Of a DNA stretch of 6,286 bases, positions 1-5,660 are shown piece by piece. The stretch lies in NCBI GenBank assembly GCA_035256745.1, contig DATEXQ010000028.1, forward strand, positions 1 to 6,286, read 5' to 3'. The first letter of the stretch is position 1. Each line of letters opens with the position of its first letter. The position numbers were made by a program, and so were the translations under genes. The notes under the pieces were generated by a model. That model was given only the letters and a program-made list of their open reading frames with translations, made no database searches and was not told the origin of the DNA. The stretch is from DATEXQ01 sp035256745 (lineage in GTDB: Bacteria > Patescibacteriota > Microgenomatia > UBA8517).

Positions 1-1405
1 CTTAAATTCGGAAGAACTCGCCGGTATATTTCATTTTCCCAACAAAACTATTACAACACCCCATATCCACTGGCTTTATGCAAAATCTGCTCCTGCCCCT
101 TCAGAAATTCCCACAGAAGGACTTTTCTTGGGGACAAGTGCCTATCGTGGCATAAGAAGGCAAGTATTTATTTCCGATGAAGATAGAAGAAGGCACATTT
201 ATATTATCGGTAAAACTGGTGTGGGGAAGTCTCAGTTGATGATTGAAATGTTACTCCAGGATATTAAGGCAGGGAGAGGTGTTTGTTTTATAGATCCCCA
301 CGACACGGTTCGAGAGCTTTTAACACTTATTCCTCCGGAAAGGGCAGAAGATGTAATTTACTTTTACCCTGGAGATACCGAAAGACCGATGGGATTAAAT
401 CTTCTTGAAGCCAAGAATGAAGACGAACAGCATTTTGCAGCTACAGCCGTTATAAACATGATGTATAAACTTTTTGACCCCTATAAAACCGGGATAGTGG
501 GACCCAGGTTTGAACACGGAGTAAGAAATGCAATGCTTACGGTAATGCAGGGTATGGAAGGAGGAACTTTTGTTGAAGTGATGAGGACAATGACAGACTC
601 CAATTTTACCCAGGAACTTCTTCCCAAAGTAACAGACCCCATTGTAAAGCGTTATTGGACAGACCAGATAGCCCAAACTGCAGATTTTCATAAGTCCGAA
701 GTTTTGGATTATACAGTTTCAAAGTTTGGCCGATTCGTAACAAACAAAATGATCAGAAATATAATCGGACAATCTCAAAGCTCTTTTGATTTCAGAAAAA
801 TAATGGATGAAGGGAAAATTCTTTTGATTGATTTGGCAAAGGGGGAAATCGGAGAAGAGAATTCCAACTTTTTGGGGTTGGTTCTTGTTCCAAGAATATT
901 GATGGCAGCAATGAGCAGGCAAGATACTCCAGAGGATGATAGACGCGATTTTTATCTTTATGTTGATGAATTTCAAAATTTTGCCACACCCGATTTTGCA
1001 GTTATTCTTTCAGAAGCAAGAAAATATAAACTTAATTTAACAGTTTCCAATCAATTTATTGGTCAAGTTGAGGAAGATGTCAAAAATGCTATATTTGGGA
1101 ATGTAGGGACAATAGTCTCTTTCAGAGTTGGGGTTACGGATGCAAATTATCTTCAGCACGAATTTACCCCAGTTTTTGGTGAGGATGATCTTTTAAACGT
1201 TGAAAGATATCATGCTTACGTTAAAACAATCGTCCACAACGAACCCGTAACTCCTTTTTCCATGGATGTAACTAAAGATATGGAAAAATTAAAGGAAAGA
1301 CAAAATCCAAGAGTTGCAGAAATAATAAGAGAAATGAGCAGGCTTAAATATGGCCATGATGAAAGATTGATTGAGGCCGAAATTACCCGAAGAGCAAAGC
1401 TTTAA
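1..1405 (+). CDS. TraG/VirD4/HerA-like type IV secretion DNA-translocating ATPase (5' partial)
   Basis: The frame is already open at nucleotide 2 and no stop precedes it, so the N-terminus lies upstream of the window; 467 residues and a TAA stop are visible. A TTG at 128 is internal, because the 42 codons before it read as normal protein of the same kind. Counting from nucleotide 2, the P-loop GKTGVGKS is at residues 70-77, the strand FIDPHD at 96-101, a Walker B-type strand YLYVDEF with D322 and E323, and a sensor strand VSNQF with Q351. This order is typical of the HerA/FtsK-like ATPases that include VirD4/TraG coupling proteins and VirB4-related pumps. Such proteins form hexamers that move DNA or protein, usually held at the membrane by an N-terminal anchor not visible here. 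No other secretion or conjugation gene follows. The family is clear; whether it serves conjugation, pili or DNA handling is not. Confidence 0.85.
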   Translation, partial: LNSEELAGIFHFPNKTITTPHIHWLYAKSAPAPSEIPTEGLFLGTSAYRGIRRQVFISDEDRRRHIYIIGKTGVGKSQLMIEMLLQDIKAGRGVCFIDPHDTVRELLTLIPPERAEDVIYFYPGDTERPMGLNLLEAKNEDEQHFAATAVINMMYKLFDPYKTGIVGPRFEHGVRNAMLTVMQGMEGGTFVEVMRTMTDSNFTQELLPKVTDPIVKRYWTDQIAQTADFHKSEVLDYTVSKFGRFVTNKMIRNIIGQSQSSFDFRKIMDEGKILLIDLAKGEIGEENSNFLGLVLVPRILMAAMSRQDTPEDDRRDFYLYVDEFQNFATPDFAVILSEARKYKLNLTVSNQFIGQVEEDVKNAIFGNVGTIVSFRVGVTDANYLQHEFTPVFGEDDLLNVERYHAYVKTIVHNEPVTPFSMDVTKDMEKLKERQNPRVAEIIREMSRLKYGHDERLIEAEITRRAKL

Positions 1406-1408
1406 CTA

Positions 1409-1450
1409 AAAATATCCTTCATTTAAATTTTCCTGATATTTTAATTTTTG
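1409..1450 (+). terminator. weak candidate intrinsic terminator
   Basis: AAAATATC (1409-1416) and GATATTTT (1435-1442) form an 8-bp inverted repeat around an 18-nt loop, followed by AATTTTTG. It begins 3 nt after the ATPase stop codon, which is the right place. The stem has only one G:C pair and the loop is long, so it would be weak; in AT-rich DNA this could arise by chance. Confidence 0.25.
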
Positions 1451-1467
1451 TATTATTGGATCCAAAA

Positions 1468-1496
1468 TTGAAGGTGAGAGCGAGGAATGATAGAAT
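1468..1496 (+). promoter_or_regulatory. sigma70-type promoter for tRNA-Ile
   Basis: TTGAAG (1468-1473, 4 of 6 to TTGACA) and TAGAAT (1491-1496, 5 of 6 to TATAAT) are separated by exactly 17 nt. The predicted transcription start is near 1503, only a few bases before the mature tRNA 5' end at 1507. Good spacing, good match and position together make this convincing. Confidence 0.6.
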
Positions 1497-1506
1497 ATCG
1501 TAGTTC

Positions 1507-1578
1507 GGAGCCGTAGTTCACCGGCAGAACGCGATCCTTATAAGATCGATGTACTTGGTTCGACTCCAAGCGGCTCCA
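1507..1578 (+). tRNA. tRNA-Ile, anticodon UAU
   Basis: A complete 72-nt cloverleaf can be folded by eye. The acceptor GGAGCCG pairs with CGGCTCC, the D stem is GTTC/GAAC with a loop containing GG, the anticodon stem is CGATC/GATCG, and the T stem is CTTGG/CCAAG with loop TTCGACT. The 7-nt anticodon loop CTTATAA places T at position 33 and TAT at 34-36, so the tRNA reads AUA. The discriminator base is A, as usual for Ile. The following bases are CCG, so the CCA end must be added enzymatically. Most bacteria read AUA with a CAU tRNA modified to lysidine; a UAU gene is the less common solution. A recombinase gene ends 32 nt downstream on the other strand. Confidence 0.92.
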
Positions 1579-1583
1579 CCGAA

Positions 1584-1595
1584 TTATAATTATAA
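1584..1595. repeat. 12-bp perfect AT palindrome between tRNA-Ile and recombinase
   Basis: TTATAATTATAA is its own reverse complement and sits in the 32-nt gap between the tRNA-Ile 3' end and the recombinase stop codon, where two transcripts converge. It has no G:C pairs and is too short to be a good terminator. It may be compositional chance or part of a site at the junction. Confidence 0.4.
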
Positions 1596-1610
1596 ATAGA
1601 GGTTGGTTAT

Positions 1611-2474
1611 TTACAATTCTTCCAAAGTTTGTTTTTTACCCGGTTCTTTTACTTCCGCTAGTCCTAGGTAACGTTCCGTTGTTGATAATCTTTTATGTCC
1701 TACCACTTGGGAAAGAAGAACCAAATCTACACCCGCTTTTAAATTTTGAATAATAAAAGTGGTCCTTAAATCATTTACAGAATATCCTACAATTTCTGAT
1801 TTCTGCATATATCTATCAATTGCAGCTCTGATATTTCTAACAGCCAAAGGTTTTCCGTTTTTACTTACAAAAAGATATGGAGAATCTGTTTTAGGGCGCT
1901 CCTTAAGATATTTGTCAACCTCGTACTTTGCAGGTTTATTCAAAGGAATAGTTCTTTCAGCTTGGGTTGCATAAGCTTCTATTGTGACTTTATCTGCCTT
2001 TATGTTACTTAGTTTAAGGTTACCTACCTCTGAAATTCTCATTCCTGTTTGTAGAATCAGTTCGACGATGGCTGCAACTCTTCTGTCATCTCTTACAACA
2101 TCCCTTAGTGCTCTGTATTGTAGGGGAGAGAAGTATTTAGGGAATGATGTTTCAATTTGTGGATGGGCGACAGAAAGAGACGGATCTTTAGTCAGATATC
2201 CTTCGGAAAGTAAGTATCTGAAAAATGTTTTAACTGCATTTAATTTTCTAGATACTGTTTTGGGAGTATATTTTTGAGAAAGCAGAGAATCTCTAAAAGC
2301 CTCAATGATTTCTTGGCCGATTTGTTCTGGATAGATTTTTTGTTTGCCTTCTACAAAAGATATCATCTGTTCCAAATCAGCTCTATAGGCTAGGATTGTA
2401 GAGGGTGAACGCCCCTTGTTTTCCAGGTCTTTGATAAATTTTGGGAGCAGATTTTTTAGTGTCTCTTGAGTCAT
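1611..2474 (-). CDS. Xer-like tyrosine recombinase/integrase with altered active site
   Basis: The product has 287 residues, close to XerC/XerD length, and two domains. Residues about 5-92 are the SAM-like core-binding domain (the segment around YTPKTVSRKLNAVKTFFRYL is typical), and about 110-275 are the catalytic domain. The first catalytic Arg is R146 in TGMRISE, the second is R237 in NDLRTTF, the second-box His is H260 in VGHKRLSTTERY, and the nucleophile is Y269; spacings match XerD. Two catalytic positions differ: the His of the HxxR box is N234, and the beta-hairpin segment YATQAERTIPL lacks the Lys of the usual GKGxKER. ATG at 2474 is the natural start, but no Shine-Dalgarno site precedes it. 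The gene runs toward tRNA-Ile and is divergent from the DivIC-like gene. It could be the resident Xer enzyme for chromosome dimers, or the integrase of an element placed at the tRNA; the sequence alone does not decide. Confidence 0.88.
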   Translation of the reverse strand: MTQETLKNLLPKFIKDLENKGRSPSTILAYRADLEQMISFVEGKQKIYPEQIGQEIIEAFRDSLLSQKYTPKTVSRKLNAVKTFFRYLLSEGYLTKDPSLSVAHPQIETSFPKYFSPLQYRALRDVVRDDRRVAAIVELILQTGMRISEVGNLKLSNIKADKVTIEAYATQAERTIPLNKPAKYEVDKYLKERPKTDSPYLFVSKNGKPLAVRNIRAAIDRYMQKSEIVGYSVNDLRTTFIIQNLKAGVDLVLLSQVVGHKRLSTTERYLGLAEVKEPGKKQTLEEL

Positions 2475-2685
2475 AGATAATTTTTTATTAATATCTAAGT
2501 TAAGTAAAATCTAGAAAGTTATGTTAGTTTATGCCTGTTTTAATACCTAATCTAATAGTTAATTACTTAAAAATTTATTAATTAGCAACAGACCTTAAAC
2601 TTAATAGTATTAAACTATATGATAACACAAATTAATTTTGCGTCAACATTCAAAGTAACATTATAGGAAGCTAAAGGAACAATTT
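2475..2685. other. AT-rich divergent intergenic region
   Basis: This 211-nt spacer must hold the control signals of both the recombinase (minus) and the DivIC-like gene (plus). It contains a direct repeat TTAAACT (2595-2601 and 2610-2616), an inverted repeat ATAGT/ACTAT (2604-2608 and 2614-2618) and an imperfect inverted repeat across 2560-2584. A TATGAT at 2618-2623 is a possible -10 for the plus-strand gene, but its -35 is poor (TTAAAC, 17-nt spacing). I see no reading frame or RNA gene in it. Confidence 0.4.
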
Positions 2686-3075
2686 ATGCCTAATAAAAGA
2701 GCAGATAGATTTAAGACTGGTTTAAAGAAAATTTCTAACTATGTACTTATCTTTTTCTTATTAATGTTTGTTTTGTCTTTGGTAAGGAATGTTTCAAGAA
2801 CAAGGAAAGCTTATACAAAGATATCCGAAGAAGAAGCTAGGGTAAATAAATTAAGAGAAGAAAATCAAAATTTACAAAAAAAACTTGAAGAAATAAAAAG
2901 CCCTGAGTATATTGAAAAGCAAATAAGAAACAATCTGGGATTGGTAAAAGAAGGGGAAATCGTAGTTATTTTACCCGATGCAGAAACATTAAGAAGCTTG
3001 GCTCCAAAAGATGAAGTAGAAGAAGAAGTCCTGCCTGATGCCAACTGGAAAAGATGGCTGAATTTATTCCTTTGA
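2686..3075 (+). CDS. DivIC/FtsB-like septum formation initiator protein
   Basis: The 129-residue product has the standard layout of this family. A short basic cytoplasmic N-terminus (residues 1-16) is followed by one membrane helix (about 17-33) and a charged coiled coil (about 40-71). Then comes the family signature at 72-97, which includes YIEKQIRNNLGLVKEGEIVV. An acidic linker (109-114) leads to the hydrophobic tail NWKRWLNLFL. FtsB/DivIC proteins bind FtsL and FtsQ/DivIB in the division complex and act outside the membrane. ATG at 2686 is preceded by AAAGGA (2673-2678) with 7 nt spacing, a good ribosome binding site. The stop is TGA. Small size and simple composition make FtsB, DivIC and FtsL hard to separate, so no gene symbol is given; the signature favours DivIC/FtsB over FtsL. 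Confidence 0.87.
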   Translation: MPNKRADRFKTGLKKISNYVLIFFLLMFVLSLVRNVSRTRKAYTKISEEEARVNKLREENQNLQKKLEEIKSPEYIEKQIRNNLGLVKEGEIVVILPDAETLRSLAPKDEVEEEVLPDANWKRWLNLFL

Positions 3076-3077
3076 GC

Positions 3078-3106
3078 TTGTTAAAAACCTCAATTTTTGG
3101 TAAGAT
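3078..3106 (+). promoter_or_regulatory. sigma70-type promoter for the tRNA-Met pair
   Basis: TTGTTA (3078-3083, 4 of 6) and TAAGAT (3101-3106, 4 of 6) are separated by exactly 17 nt. The predicted start, near 3113, lies 11 nt before the first tRNA. The promoter begins 2 nt after the DivIC-like stop codon, so the tRNA unit has its own start rather than depending on readthrough. Confidence 0.5.
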
Positions 3107-3123
3107 AGTTGAACTTGAAAACG

Positions 3124-3193
3124 TGCGGGGTAGTGTACGGCTGCACGGAAGGCTCATAATCTTCCAGGCTGGGTTCGACCCCCAGCCCCGCAA
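3124..3193 (+). tRNA. tRNA-Met, anticodon CAU, initiator-like acceptor
   Basis: The 70-nt cloverleaf has acceptor TGCGGGG/CCCCGCA, D stem GTGT/GCAC, anticodon stem GAAGG/TCTTC with loop CTCATAA (anticodon CAT), a 4-nt variable loop CAGG and T stem CTGGG/CCCAG with loop TTCGACC. The discriminator is A and no CCA is encoded (CAT follows). Pairs 2-7 of the acceptor, GCGGGG/CCCCGC, and A72-A73 match the E. coli initiator tRNA; position 1 is U, making a weak U1-A72 pair instead of the C1/A72 mismatch. However, the anticodon stem lacks the three G:C pairs of initiators (pairs 29-31 are A:U, G:C, G:U), and the D stem has U11-A24 as in elongators. Initiator is my preferred call because the next gene is a clear elongator Met tRNA. 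A lysidine-type Ile tRNA is less likely, since tRNA-Ile(UAU) exists in this window. Confidence 0.8.
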
Positions 3194-3213
3194 CATATTT
3201 ACTGGGACTATCT

Positions 3214-3285
3214 GGCTGCGTAGCTTAGTGGTAGAGCAGACGTTTCATAAGCGTAAGATCAGAGGTTCGATCCCTCTCGCAGCCA
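3214..3285 (+). tRNA. tRNA-Met, anticodon CAU, elongator type
   Basis: The 72-nt cloverleaf has acceptor GGCTGCG/CGCAGCC, D stem GCTT/GAGC with loop AGTGGTA, anticodon loop TTCATAA (anticodon CAT), variable loop AGATC and T stem AGAGG/CCTCT with loop TTCGATC. The outer pair of the anticodon stem is a G/A mismatch and the closing pair is U:G. The 5' part closely resembles the E. coli elongator tRNA-Met, including GGCT at the start and TAGCT in the D arm. The discriminator is A and no CCA is encoded. It lies 20 nt after the first CAU tRNA and is probably on the same transcript. Confidence 0.87.
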
Positions 3286-3343
3286 CAAAATAAATTTAAA
3301 TATATTCTTACCTTTAGCTTCGATTTGGAGTATTATTAAGCAT

Positions 3344-3679
3344 ATGATAAATATCAATTATGATGATTTTTCCAAAACAGATTTAAGAGTAGGCAAAATT
3401 GAGAATGCCGAAGAAGTTGAGGGGAGCGAGAAATTAATCAAAATGGAGGTAGATTTTGGAGATTTGGGTAAAAGGATTATTTTTGCAGGTATAAGAAAGT
3501 GGTATCAACCCGATGATTTAAAAGAAAAATTTTTTATATTTGTTTTTAACTTGGAACCCAAGAAAATAATGGGTGAAGAGTCTCAAGGCATGATATTGGC
3601 GGCAGAAGAGGAGGACGGAGAAAATTGTGTTCTTTTGGTGCCTGATAAAAATATTTATCCCGGAACAAAGGTTTTTTGA
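3344..3679 (+). CDS. Stand-alone tRNA-binding OB-fold protein (MetRS beta/Trbp111-like)
   Basis: The 111-residue protein matches the C-terminal tRNA-binding domain of bacterial methionyl-tRNA synthetase and the free proteins Trbp111, CsaA and YgjH along its whole length. Key blocks are YDDFSKTDLRVGKI (6-19), the loop VEGSEKLIKMEVD (25-37), RIIFAGI (44-50), NLEPKKIMG (69-77) and SQGMILAA (80-87). Family members form dimers that bind the outside of the tRNA elbow, helping MetRS in trans or acting as a general tRNA-binding factor. The gene starts 58 nt after two tRNA-Met genes, which supports a link to Met charging. ATG at 3344 is preceded by TTGGAG, with GGAG at 3327-3330 and 13 nt before the ATG, slightly far. 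A TATATT at 3301-3306 could be a -10, but no -35 is visible, so readthrough from the tRNA promoter is possible. The stop is TGA. Confidence 0.87.
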   Translation: MININYDDFSKTDLRVGKIENAEEVEGSEKLIKMEVDFGDLGKRIIFAGIRKWYQPDDLKEKFFIFVFNLEPKKIMGEESQGMILAAEEEDGENCVLLVPDKNIYPGTKVF

Positions 3680-3713
3680 GCTATTATTTGTCAGCCCCTT
3701 ATCTACCAAAGAA

Positions 3714-3743
3714 TTGCATATACGAGTAAGATAAATATATAAT
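3714..3743 (+). promoter_or_regulatory. sigma70-type promoter for ftsH
   Basis: A perfect TATAAT (3738-3743) lies 18 nt after TTGCAT (3714-3719, 3 of 6 to TTGACA). The predicted start near 3750 would give a leader of about 22 nt, just enough to carry the strong Shine-Dalgarno site AAAGGAG at 3755-3761. No heat-shock operator such as CIRCE is visible. Confidence 0.5.
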
Positions 3744-3771
3744 CCTAGAAAGTTAAAGGAGAGTTTAAATT

Positions 3772-5643
3772 ATGCCAGAAACCAATTTAAAGAATAGAAA
3801 AAAAATTGAATTAAAAGTTAAGTTTAACCTTTGGAAAATTATTCTAACGGCTTTTATTATTGTTTTCTTTTTACCTTTTATAATTTCATTCTTCGAACTA
3901 AAAAGAAGTGATGTAAAAATTGATACTTCACAGGCAATTTCCGATGTTAAAGACGGGAAAGTAAAGCAAGTTGAGGTTCAAGACAATAAACTGATACTAA
4001 CTTATAACGACGGAAATACAAAAATATCTACCAAGGAATCGACTGAAAGCTTTGCAGAACTTCTTTCAAAAGACGGTATAGAACCCACAAGCGTTAATTA
4101 CAATATCGTTGACCAATCGTTAACTAAAGCTTTGGGAGATGTTTTGGGAATATTATTGCCAATTATCTTAATGGCAGTATTTTTCATTTTTATCATAAAA
4201 GCCCAAAATAAAGGAGCACAGGATATTTTCTCTTTTGGTCGTTCCAAGGCTAAGCTTTTTGCCAAAGGCAGACAAGATACAACTTTTGATGATGTAGCGG
4301 GTGTAGAAGATGCAAAAAAAGAGTTGGAAGAAGTAGTTGATTTCTTAAAAAACCCAGCCAAGTATAGAAGAATCGGAGCAAGGACCCCCAAAGGAGTGAT
4401 TCTTTTTGGTCCGGCTGGAGTTGGAAAAACTCTTTTAGCAAGGGCTGTAGCAGGTGAAGCAGGAGTGTCATTTTTCAGCATGGCGGGAAGTGAATTTATG
4501 GAAATGTTAGTTGGTGTTGGAGCATCCAGAGTCAGAGACCTTTTTGGCCAGGCAAAGGCTTCTGCTCCGGCGATTGTTTTTATAGACGAAATTGATGCCA
4601 TAGGAAGACAAAGAGGAAGAGGTTTTGTCGGAGGACATGACGAAAGAGAGCAAACCTTGAATCAAATTTTGGTGGAGATGGATGGATTTACACCCAACGA
4701 TAATGTGGTAATAATTGCTGCAACAAATAGGGGAGATTTATTGGATCCAGCACTTTTAAGACCCGGAAGATTTGACAGAAGAGTAATGCTTGATATGCCG
4801 GATAAAGAAGGAAGAGAGGCGATTCTAAAAATTCACGCAAGAGGTAAGAAGTTTGTAAAGGCTTCACAAACAGAGAAGGGGATTGATTGGGCAAAAGTTG
4901 CCGATAGGACAGTTGGATTTTCGGGAGCAGATTTGGAAAATATGTTAAACGAAGCTGCGATTCTGGCAGCTAGGGAAAATAAAAATGCAATAGAGATGGA
5001 TGATATAGAAGAAGCAGCAACTAAAGTGAAACTTGGTCCTGCCAAGAAAAGGCTCCAAAGTGAAGAAGATAAAAAAATAACCGCCTACCATGAAGCAGGT
5101 CATGCCATAGTTACCCATTATCTTTCCAAAATGGATCCAGTGGAAAGAATATCAATTGTGGCAAGAGGAATGAGCTTGGGACATACCCTGATTCCTCCTG
5201 CATCGGACAGAACACACGAAACAAAATCAAGAATGCTACAGCAAATAACCGCCATGTTGGGAGGCCGTGCAGCAGAGGAAGTTGTATTTAATGAGATGAC
5301 CTCAGGTGCGGCAAATGATATTGAAAAGGCGACCCAACTTGCACGAGCGATGGTAGTTGAATTTGGTATGAGTTCTTTAGGACCGATTAATTTTGGTCCT
5401 CAATACGAGACAGGAGATTTTGGTGCAGTTAATTTCTATGAACCTGCCCAAATCTCTCCCTCCATGCAGGAAAAGGTGGACAACGAAATAAAAAAAATAT
5501 TAGAATCGGGTTATAAAGAAGCCTTGATTATTATAAAAGGTGGAACTAAGAAGTTGGGTGAAGTGGTAGAAAAACTTTTGGAGGAAGAGACCATAACCAG
5601 AGACGTTTTTGAAAAAATTGTCGGTCCTAAACCCAAAAAATAA
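3772..5643 (+). CDS. ftsH: ATP-dependent zinc metalloprotease FtsH
   Basis: The 623-residue protein is complete and of normal family length. The first membrane helix is at about 21-41, the short external domain at about 42-122 and the second helix at about 123-143. The AAA+ domain follows: DVAGVEDAKKEL (174-185), Walker A GPAGVGKT (213-220), the pore loop around FMEMLVGVGAS (242-252), Walker B VFIDEIDAIG (269-278) with E273, and the second region of homology with arginine fingers R330 and R333. The protease domain has the zinc site H440-E441-A-G-H444 and the third ligand D516 in SGAANDIE. FtsH hexamers in the inner membrane pull in and degrade misfolded membrane proteins and unstable cytosolic regulators. 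The Walker A carries Ala and Val where most FtsH have GPPGTGKT; the essential Lys and Thr are kept. ATG at 3772 has AAAGGAG with 10 nt spacing and its own promoter; polA follows after 32 nt. Confidence 0.97.
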   Translation: MPETNLKNRKKIELKVKFNLWKIILTAFIIVFFLPFIISFFELKRSDVKIDTSQAISDVKDGKVKQVEVQDNKLILTYNDGNTKISTKESTESFAELLSKDGIEPTSVNYNIVDQSLTKALGDVLGILLPIILMAVFFIFIIKAQNKGAQDIFSFGRSKAKLFAKGRQDTTFDDVAGVEDAKKELEEVVDFLKNPAKYRRIGARTPKGVILFGPAGVGKTLLARAVAGEAGVSFFSMAGSEFMEMLVGVGASRVRDLFGQAKASAPAIVFIDEIDAIGRQRGRGFVGGHDEREQTLNQILVEMDGFTPNDNVVIIAATNRGDLLDPALLRPGRFDRRVMLDMPDKEGREAILKIHARGKKFVKASQTEKGIDWAKVADRTVGFSGADLENMLNEAAILAARENKNAIEMDDIEEAATKVKLGPAKKRLQSEEDKKITAYHEAGHAIVTHYLSKMDPVERISIVARGMSLGHTLIPPASDRTHETKSRMLQQITAMLGGRAAEEVVFNEMTSGAANDIEKATQLARAMVVEFGMSSLGPINFGPQYETGDFGAVNFYEPAQISPSMQEKVDNEIKKILESGYKEALIIIKGGTKKLGEVVEKLLEEETITRDVFEKIVGPKPKK

Positions 5644-5660
5644 CTTCTTTGTCAAAAACT

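Noticed and set aside
128..130. TTG at 128 as the real start of the ATPase gene
   Set aside because: The frame continues upstream to the window edge with protein-like sequence and no stop, and TTG has no Shine-Dalgarno site.
395..691. 98-codon minus-strand frame inside the ATPase gene
   Set aside because: Cys- and His-rich nonsense opposite a conserved coding region; no start signal.
1759..2277. Two plus-strand frames (1759-1974 and 1984-2277) opposite the recombinase
   Set aside because: They are antisense to conserved recombinase motifs and have no ribosome binding site or recognisable content.
2560..2584. Imperfect inverted repeat in the divergent spacer as a terminator or operator
   Set aside because: It is almost pure A/T with an internal offset and no T-run after a stable stem; expected by chance in this composition.
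3124..3193. tRNA-Ile2 (lysidine-type CAU) reading of the first CAU tRNA
   Set aside because: The acceptor is initiator-like and a tRNA-Ile(UAU) is present in the same window; Met is the better call, though not proven.
3054..3293. 79-codon plus-strand frame across both Met tRNA genes
   Set aside because: It overlaps the end of the DivIC-like gene and runs through two well-folded tRNAs; not a plausible protein.
4098..4601. 167-codon open frame on the minus strand inside ftsH
   Set aside because: It lies fully opposite the conserved AAA+ region, has no start signal, and reads as low-complexity Ser/Pro/Ala/Lys protein with no family; a shadow of the ftsH codon pattern.
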